DNA from: Parasedimentitalea psychrophila
Lineage (GTDB): Bacteria; Pseudomonadota; Alphaproteobacteria; Rhodobacterales; Rhodobacteraceae
NCBI RefSeq assembly: GCF_030285785.1
Contig: NZ_CP127247.1
Location: forward strand, 1,263,501 to 1,327,500
Direction of reading: 5' to 3'
Length of the DNA: 64,000 nucleotides
Numbering within the stretch: the first letter of the stretch is position 1; each line of letters opens with the position of its first letter. Below are positions 58,748 to 64,000 of the stretch, piece by piece. Below the pieces are notes generated by a model. That model saw only the letters and a list, made by a program, of their open reading frames with translations. It had not been told where the DNA came from and did no database searches. The translations under genes were made by a program, and so were the position numbers.

Positions 58748-60682
58748 TCACCCCTTCCCCTCCAAATACCGCCGCTTGGCCTCTTCCTGCCGTTCAAAAT
58801 CGCGCACCATGGTGTCAATCGCCACCTCGTCCGACTTGTCGGCATAGCGGAACTCAGAATCGGCGTAGCGGTTGATCTCCTGGATCACCATGTCGACGGA
58901 AATCGGCACCCGCAGCTCCTCGATCATTGCTTTCTTGGTGTCGTAATCACGAAACAGGAACAGCTCGGGGTTCTCCATCCAGTCATCCGGCAGCTCAAAA
59001 TCCATCGCCCGCACCTTCACGGCATCGGTGATGTTCTTGATGGCGCGACCAGTGAACCGCTCGTCGGCCTGTTGGATCATCTTCAGATAGCTGCCCAGCT
59101 TGGCGATGGTATCGAGGGCGCCGATCTGGCTCTCGGCGCGGTCAAACACCTCCAGCAATCCCGGCTCCTGCGGCTTTGCGTGCGCCTCGAATGAGCGCGC
59201 CACCGCCGCTTTGATCTCCTGCGCCGCAAAGGGTTGGTGTTCACCCAGTGGAATGGCGTGGTTCTTGCCCATCAGCAGGCTCAGGATATCGATATAATCC
59301 TCGCGCGATTGCGGCCCATCGACCAGGAACCGCGCCCCCGCCCGCTGGCGCAGCGCATCATCGACGTTTTCCGGATAGTTGGAGAACATGCCAAAGGTGC
59401 AATTGCCGCGGATTACGGTATTGGCGCCGGCAAAGCTCTCCATCAGCACCGCAGTGATCTCCAGCTGCCCGGCCGACGACTGCCGGTCGCCGCGCTTGCC
59501 CGCCAGCTGGTCGATGTCGTCGATGGTGCCAAAACCAATTGCGGTGGGGTCGATGATACCGTTGATAAACGCCTTGGCGTTCTGTCCCGATTTACCCTGA
59601 TAGCTGTCGATATTATCGGTGCTCAGGTTCTGATAGCGGAACGGATAGCCCGCCACCTGACAGTAATCATGCACCAGCCCGGCCATCATCTGGATCAGCG
59701 TGGTCTTGCCGGTGCCCGGCTTGCCATCGCCCATAAAGGTAAAGATAAACCCACCGAGTTCAGCAAAGGGGTTCAACCGGCGCTCAAAATCATAGGCCAT
59801 CAGCATCTTGGACAGCCTCAAAGCCTGATATTTGGCGATATGGTTTCCCACCACCTCGTGCGGTTTCTTGAAACTCATGGTCAGCGTGGTTGATTTACCC
59901 TTGGCCGCCGGTTCAAAGCCGCGAATGGTCAGATCATCCGCCTCCACATGCCAGGCAGCCCCGGTGAAGGGCGCCAGCCTAGGCGCAGTCTGCGCCCGCA
60001 AGCTGACCTTCTCCATCAACTGCTCACCGTAGGCCGCAATGGTGGCAATCAGCGCCGCATCATCCGGTGCATATTGCGCCAGCTTCTGGTCCAGCTCCCA
60101 CAAGGCACCATGCAGCGCCAGTTGAGCATTGTCGGTCAGCAACTCCTCAACATCGCCCACCTCGACCTGCACCTCACTGGCATGCGGCGCCAGCAAATAG
60201 GCCGTAGCATTGGCAAACACATGCAACACCGCCAACGCCTCCGCCGCCAGCAACTCGCCAAACTCACCCTTGCGCCCGGCGTCCAGCGATCCGGCCAGAT
60301 TGGCCCGCTTCAACTCTGCCAACCCGGAAACCTCAGAGTAGGCCTCGCCCACCGCCAGCGCCACCGCCAGCGCCCGGCGCAACACATGCTGCGCCGTCGC
60401 CTGCAACGGCGAGGTCAGCGGATCATCCTCATCCGCCGCCGCAATCCGCGCCACCAGATGCACCCCCTCGGGCCGCGCGGTGGATCGCGTCACCAGCCCA
60501 GGCGTGGTAGAGCGAAACCGCCGCCGCGTGCCCAACCCAGCCGAGCGTTCTGGCGCCGCCACAGCCTGCGCCTTGGCAATACGCGGCGTGTGATCAAACC
60601 CCTCCAATATCAAAGCCGCCGCACCGTAATGCTTGCGGATCTCCTCCTCACGCAGTTCCATCTGATCGCTAGAAAGGCTCAT
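58748..60682 (-). CDS. AAA+ ATPase of unknown substrate
   Basis: A 644-residue protein. The AAA+ module starts near residue 310: Walker A GDGKPGTGKTT (318-328), Walker B GFGTIDDID (about 383-391), a sensor-like GNCTFGMFSNYPENV and the Arg finger in ALRQRAGARF (R445/R447). The first 300 residues are a unique region rich in Ala, Leu and acidic clusters. It has no membrane span. The ATG at 60682 overlaps the lipoprotein gene by 4 bases. This AAA+ core is the centre of the block and may remodel the membrane or a complex. Confidence 0.83.
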   Translation of the reverse strand: MSLSSDQMELREEEIRKHYGAAALILEGFDHTPRIAKAQAVAAPERSAGLGTRRRFRSTTPGLVTRSTARPEGVHLVARIAAADEDDPLTSPLQATAQHVLRRALAVALAVGEAYSEVSGLAELKRANLAGSLDAGRKGEFGELLAAEALAVLHVFANATAYLLAPHASEVQVEVGDVEELLTDNAQLALHGALWELDQKLAQYAPDDAALIATIAAYGEQLMEKVSLRAQTAPRLAPFTGAAWHVEADDLTIRGFEPAAKGKSTTLTMSFKKPHEVVGNHIAKYQALRLSKMLMAYDFERRLNPFAELGGFIFTFMGDGKPGTGKTTLIQMMAGLVHDYCQVAGYPFRYQNLSTDNIDSYQGKSGQNAKAFINGIIDPTAIGFGTIDDIDQLAGKRGDRQSSAGQLEITAVLMESFAGANTVIRGNCTFGMFSNYPENVDDALRQRAGARFLVDGPQSREDYIDILSLLMGKNHAIPLGEHQPFAAQEIKAAVARSFEAHAKPQEPGLLEVFDRAESQIGALDTIAKLGSYLKMIQQADERFTGRAIKNITDAVKVRAMDFELPDDWMENPELFLFRDYDTKKAMIEELRVPISVDMVIQEINRYADSEFRYADKSDEVAIDTMVRDFERQEEAKRRYLEGKG

Positions 60683-61095
60683 TTTGTCATGGTCTCCAAT
60701 GTCTCACTTAAAACTCTAAAATCGCTGCCTTCCTGGTCACCTGATGTTCTCATGTCGACCGGGTAGACCTCGGTCCACCGAAACCCCAGAGAAACACCCG
60801 ACAGCACAATAGGATGCTCATCATCCGCAAAACACACCCGCACAAGAACTGCCCCGGCAAGCATGTTTCCCCTAGTCTTTTCAAAACACGGACCTGTTGT
60901 GGGCCAGGGCCCTGCTTCGTCCTCACGATCCAAACGCCGATAGCCGCGGCGCAACAGCCATTGCTGATACGCTTGGACATCCAAGTCGGGTTCGGTCAGT
61001 CGTTGTGACACCACCTCAGCAGAGGGGCGAACCACTGGCGTACATGCAACAGCCAGCCCCAACAGCACTACGGCTAGCAAATGACGTCCCTTCAC
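60679..61095 (-). CDS. Putative lipoprotein, unknown
   Basis: A 138-residue protein with a signal peptide MKGRHLLAVVLLGLAVAC: the lipobox is LAVAC (Cys18). The mature part has a C-x-x...C-type pair (TTGPCFEKT, VRVCFADDE) that could form a disulfide, with beta-like stretches (NMLAGAVLVRVC, VLSGVSLGFRW). Its end overlaps the AAA+ start by 4 bases, so an envelope lipoprotein is coupled to a cytoplasmic ATPase. Family unknown. Confidence 0.72.
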   Translation of the reverse strand: MKGRHLLAVVLLGLAVACTPVVRPSAEVVSQRLTEPDLDVQAYQQWLLRRGYRRLDREDEAGPWPTTGPCFEKTRGNMLAGAVLVRVCFADDEHPIVLSGVSLGFRWTEVYPVDMRTSGDQEGSDFRVLSETLETMTK

Positions 61096-61144
61096 AATCC
61101 AACTCCCTCCAAACCAAGCCCTGGCGCCTCAAATCCCGATCCAG

Positions 61145-61180
61145 TTTCATCTGGCTAAAAATATCCCCGCCGGAGGCTCA
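61145..61180. repeat. Dispersed intergenic repeat, family B copy
   Basis: TTTCATCTGGCTAAAAATATCC followed by CCGCCGGAGGCTC. The first part is close to the right arm of the long inverted repeat at 37990, and the tail matches that at 46661. It lies in the 89-base gap between two genes of the block. Confidence 0.75.
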
Positions 61181-61184
61181 AAAT

Positions 61185-62306
61185 CTAATAGCGCAACACC
61201 TGGCCGCGCTCGCTGACCACAAATTTGCGCACATCCCCAAACCCCGGAGGGTCCTGCTCAGCCAGCACCTGAAATGGGCGCTGCGGCAGGATGATCGAGC
61301 GCTGCGTATGCGTCGCGCCAGTGTCCGCGCCACGCCCGCCAAAGGGATCCAGCGCAAACACTTCGCGCTCTACCTTGCCAAACCAGCCCGACCGTTCTTG
61401 GCGCACATCCTCGCTGCTCAGCTCCTCCATGGTCCAGGCCAGCGCCCAGTCCTGACCGGGCGGCGATCCGGCCTCCTCCAGCACCCGCCGCAATGGCCCC
61501 GACTGCTCGGTGTAGGCCGACGAATACATCGGTCCCACATGATACCGGCGCAGGTGTTTGGGGTGCAGCTGGTCAAAATCCTCGTCAAAGCCCTTGGCGA
61601 TGGTCAGCAGCTTCAACCCCGCCAACCCCTGCGCCATCAGATGCGCCTGCACTTCGGGCCAGCGATACTGATCTTTGGGCAGTGCGGTCTTGCCGCTGTC
61701 CTCCAGCTCCAGCAGATAGATCACCGGCAGATTGACTTGACTGTCATAGGCGGCCCAGTGGATCAGAAACCGGCGCCGATCCCCCTGCGCCATGCCCAGC
61801 CACTGACACACCGGATCATTCTGGGTCCAGAACAGATCGCCCTTCAGCAACTCCTGATAATACAGCCGCTGCGACAGCGCGAATTGCAGCTTGGTGGGCA
61901 CCTCTTGGTCCGAGATGATCTTGCGCACCATGTCGTCCTTGAGCTGCTCCTCCGAGGGCATATTGACCAGATGCCGCTCTGCCTGCTGCGCATCATTGGC
62001 CATGGTCAACAGTTCCGAGGCCACCGGAAAGCCACTGTCGCGCCGGTCCATCGCTAACGATCCAAAGAACCGCCCCGTATCCCGCCCCACCAGCAGGTAT
62101 TTCATGGAGAGCGCCCGAAAGGTGAAGTTCAGCCGCATCAGATAGCTGGTCAGCGCCTTGACATCATGCTTGCCCAGCGCCCCCTCACCCTGCATCGTTG
62201 CCGCCACGCGGGTCAGATGCCCGGTAATGATCTCAAACTTGCGAAAATACCGGCGCGAGGCGAAGGTGTCACTGAGGCCTGTGTGGTCTTTGGCGGGATC
62301 AGTCAT
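61185..62306 (-). CDS. Unknown protein of the AAA+ block
   Basis: A 373-residue protein starting MTDPAKDHTGLSDTFASRRYFRKFEIITGHLTRVAAT. Notable stretches: FTFRALSMKYLLVGRDTGRFFGSLA, IISDQEVPTKLQFALSQRLYYQELL, LIHWAAYDSQVNLPVIYLLELEDSGK and LKLLTIAKGFDEDFDQLHPKHLRRYHVGPMYS. I see no membrane span, signal peptide or catalytic motif. An 8-base overlap links it to the small membrane gene upstream. The Met at 62306 is chosen because the upstream frame lies in that gene. Confidence 0.72.
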   Translation of the reverse strand: MTDPAKDHTGLSDTFASRRYFRKFEIITGHLTRVAATMQGEGALGKHDVKALTSYLMRLNFTFRALSMKYLLVGRDTGRFFGSLAMDRRDSGFPVASELLTMANDAQQAERHLVNMPSEEQLKDDMVRKIISDQEVPTKLQFALSQRLYYQELLKGDLFWTQNDPVCQWLGMAQGDRRRFLIHWAAYDSQVNLPVIYLLELEDSGKTALPKDQYRWPEVQAHLMAQGLAGLKLLTIAKGFDEDFDQLHPKHLRRYHVGPMYSSAYTEQSGPLRRVLEEAGSPPGQDWALAWTMEELSSEDVRQERSGWFGKVEREVFALDPFGGRGADTGATHTQRSIILPQRPFQVLAEQDPPGFGDVRKFVVSERGQVLRY

Positions 62307-62586
62307 TTTTACGGTCCCTCTCAAAATCGTCTCCAAAAATTCTTTTGGCATGAGCTTGGCCATACAGCTGTGCAGTTCCTTCCCCCAACCCAATCCGACG
62401 CAAGGCATTTGTCACCTCTGCCGCTAGCCAAATGAAGCCAATAATTGCCGACATCATAATAGCTCCAATGCACGCGACCATCGCCCCATCAGTTCGAAGA
62501 ATGAACAGGGCTCCGGCGCATCCTGTTGCGAATAGCAAAGCAAGTAAAAAGGCGGAACGAAGTATCTGTCTTTCTTGAATTTTCAT
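62299..62586 (-). CDS. Small two-helix membrane protein
   Basis: A 95-residue protein: LRSAFLLALLFATGCAGALFIL and MVACIGAIMMSAIIGFIWLAAEV are two hydrophobic helices, with a charged C-terminal part (NALRRIGLGEGTAQLYGQAHAKRIFGDDFERDRKND). It is AT-richer than most neighbours. It starts 52 bases after the coiled-coil gene and overlaps the next gene by 8 bases. Function unknown. Confidence 0.65.
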   Translation of the reverse strand: MKIQERQILRSAFLLALLFATGCAGALFILRTDGAMVACIGAIMMSAIIGFIWLAAEVTNALRRIGLGEGTAQLYGQAHAKRIFGDDFERDRKND

Positions 62587-62638
62587 TCCAATATCATCCG
62601 TGTCCTTTTGTCAGTCGGAAAAGTAACTGAGGACAAGC

Positions 62639-63721
62639 TCACCCACCATACAGGTTCTTGTCATGCTTCTCGACGATCTTGGCAAACCGGCGGGCAAAGC
62701 GTTCATCCGCCTTGGCCTTCTTCTCCAGCACATCACGGGCAAACACCATGTGATCGCCGTGGGCCTCTAACATATCGGCCATCTTCTGGTTGGTCGCGGT
62801 GCCAATCGCCGCCATTGCGGTCTGTGCCTCTTGGTCGGTTTTCACCCCAATTTCGTTGATCCGGTGTGCAACGTCCTGCTGCTGTGCGGTTTTCAACGAC
62901 TTGGTCAGCGCATCATACAGCACCACCCGCTGCTGGGTGTCGGTCTGCAGCTTGTTGATCAGCACCATCTGCGTCGCCGCCTGGTTCTGCAGGCTATCAA
63001 CCCAGGTCTTGCCCTTCTCGATATAACGCTCCAGCGTCTGGGACTTTGCCAGCTTGACCTGCTCATCTTGGATCATCGCGTTGTAACCGGCGTTCAACTC
63101 CGCCAGTTCGGTTTCCAGCTTGGTGCGCGCGGCGGCGTCCTGCTCAACCGAGATCAGCCCCTCCAGCGCGATGATCTTGGGATCCAGCGTCAGAATTTCT
63201 GCCCGCACATTCTCCAGCTCTTGCACAGTGGCCTCGCGCTCGTCCAGAGTTTCGGTCAGGTTGACCTGCACCTTGTCCTTCTGCTCGTCCAGCACCGCCA
63301 ACTGGCCCTCCAGCAGCTGAACGATGGTATCGGATTTGGCGATCAGATCCTGCAGCTTGTCGTCAATACTGGCGGTGCGCATACGTTCCTGACGCATCGA
63401 ATCCGACTTGCCAGCGGCAAAGAGTCCAACAAAACTCTCCCAGCCGGTCTTGTTGCGCATCTCGTCGAAATCCTGCGAAAACCCCGAGGTCACGTCATCC
63501 AGACCCATGATCAGCTCGGCAATATTTGAGTTCATCACCTCGGTATGGGCATGTACGTCCTCAAGGGTGGCGTTTTCAATGTCGATGGTGGCATCTTCCC
63601 CCGCCGAGATCTTGTCGCGCGCCGCCTCAATCCGCGAGGTCAAATTCGCGATCTTGGCTTGCGACTCTTTCACCTTGCTCTGGGTCTCATCCACCATGTT
63701 CTCAAAATTCGAAAACGCCAT
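62639..63721 (-). CDS. Long coiled-coil protein, possibly TelA-like
   Basis: A 360-residue, nearly all-helical cytoplasmic protein starting MAFSNFENMVDETQSKVKESQA. Heptad-like stretches run through the whole protein (residues 5-60, 120-230, 240-360). LDPKIIALEGLISVEQDAAARTKLETELAEL is a clear coiled coil. The length and helical layout recall TelA/PspA-type stress proteins, but I see no specific motif. It is the first gene of the block and the promoter should lie in the 230 bases to its right. Confidence 0.72.
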   Translation of the reverse strand: MAFSNFENMVDETQSKVKESQAKIANLTSRIEAARDKISAGEDATIDIENATLEDVHAHTEVMNSNIAELIMGLDDVTSGFSQDFDEMRNKTGWESFVGLFAAGKSDSMRQERMRTASIDDKLQDLIAKSDTIVQLLEGQLAVLDEQKDKVQVNLTETLDEREATVQELENVRAEILTLDPKIIALEGLISVEQDAAARTKLETELAELNAGYNAMIQDEQVKLAKSQTLERYIEKGKTWVDSLQNQAATQMVLINKLQTDTQQRVVLYDALTKSLKTAQQQDVAHRINEIGVKTDQEAQTAMAAIGTATNQKMADMLEAHGDHMVFARDVLEKKAKADERFARRFAKIVEKHDKNLYGG

Positions 63722-63869
63722 AATCCCTTTTCCTTCCCCGTAAATCCTTGCCCATAACATAGGTATGTAAATATAATTTACATCCCCCGGGCGACCTAAA
63801 TCTATAAATTCAAGCAGAGCTTCGCAGACAAGGCCGGTAAAGGGAAGGAAAGGTATTGTCGCAATAAAA

Positions 63870-63892
63870 AAGCCGCGCCCTAAGCGCGGCTT
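63870..63892 (-). terminator. Intrinsic terminator on the minus strand
   Basis: GCCGCGC / GCGCGGC stem with a 5-base loop (CCTAA) and an A-run on its left, i.e. a T-run in the minus-strand RNA. It should end the transcript of the partial gene at the right edge before the coiled-coil gene. Confidence 0.85.
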
Positions 63893-63906
63893 CCTTGGAT
63901 ATCAGC

Positions 63907-63930
63907 GGTGCGTGCCAGCACGCACCCTAC
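63907..63930. repeat. Dispersed palindrome, family A copy 6
   Basis: Arms GGTGCGTGC / GCACGCACC with CTAC at the right end, in the gap between the coiled-coil gene and the edge gene. Confidence 0.85.
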
Positions 63931-63954
63931 AGTGGCTGCAGGGGCTCCGCCTGT

Positions 63955-64000
63955 TCAGCCAACCACGTTGAACTCAGGCCCATAGGGGTACTTAGTGACG
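63955..64000 (-). CDS. 3' end of a minus-strand gene, cut by the right edge
   Basis: The minus strand reads VTKYPYGPEFNVVG then a TGA stop (63957-63955). The terminator at 63870 and the intergenic repeat at 63907 are consistent with a gene end here. Only 14 full codons are visible, too few to identify the product. Confidence 0.5.
   Translation of the reverse strand, partial: VTKYPYGPEFNVVG

Noticed and set aside
60897-62057. 386-codon plus-strand frame across the lipoprotein and unknown gene
   Set aside because: Antisense to two coherent minus-strand genes and lacking any recognisable features.
1-64000. tRNA, rRNA, SRP RNA, CRISPR array, integrase or transposase
   Set aside because: I looked for T-loop-like sequences, the conserved SRP RNA loop, regularly spaced repeats and recombinase motifs and saw none. 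A covariance-model search would be decisive.

Overview
The window is chromosomal DNA from an alphaproteobacterium, most likely a Roseobacter-group member of the Rhodobacteraceae. The evidence is GC-rich coding DNA, a split F0 ATP synthase stalk (b and b'), MipZ in place of MinCD, cobC/cobD/bluB for cobalamin, three clustered peptide deformylases next to fmt, and several families I associate with this group (DUF1523, DUF6638, a GT14-like transferase with a long C-terminal extension). I saw no tRNA, rRNA, CRISPR array, transposase or integrase. Most of the window is stable housekeeping core with short accessory insertions.

Layout: 1-1.8 kb rsh (cut by the left edge), rpoZ and folK on the minus strand. 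2-6 kb an NYN protein, cytochrome c, ispH, a methyltransferase, rnhA and a TRIC-type channel. 6-9 kb a minus-strand operon of three def genes, fmt and two tiny membrane proteins. 9-16 kb a MalY/PatB lyase, a glutathionyl-hydroquinone reductase, a stand-alone receiver protein, cobC-cobD and a lytic transglycosylase. 16-22 kb smc, a lipoprotein, and an aminotransferase divergent from an FCD-type GntR regulator. 22.4-23 kb an orphan gene lying between two inverted copies of a short palindromic repeat. 23-26 kb the F0 operon atpI-atpB-atpE-atpX-atpF. 26-32.7 kb two EamA exporters, ArsR and LysR regulators, an azoreductase, a YbaK deacylase and an EF-G-like GTPase.

33-40 kb is a translation and secretion block: ffh, two paralogous acetyltransferases, chorismate mutase, rpsP, bluB, a 51-residue ORF, rimM, trmD, rplS and rpmE, followed by mipZ. 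41-51 kb has a class III nucleotide cyclase and then an aromatic (homogentisate) catabolic block: a MarR regulator divergent from hmgA, fahA and maiA, with two metallo-beta-lactamase-fold proteins, two VOC proteins, a DUF2783 protein and an FAD monooxygenase that may supply a ring-hydroxylation step. 51-55 kb has a TPP enzyme, a sulfotransferase and a GT14-like glycosyltransferase.

The right-hand 8 kb (55.4-63.7 kb, minus strand) is the part with least known function. It is a tightly packed run coding for a coiled-coil protein, a small membrane protein, an unknown protein, a lipoprotein, an AAA+ ATPase, an AT-rich AbiJ-like protein with an R-X4-H (HEPN-type) motif, DUF6638, a small membrane protein and DUF1523. 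It is my best candidate for an undescribed system. Two families of dispersed intergenic palindromes also run through the window and are listed copy by copy.
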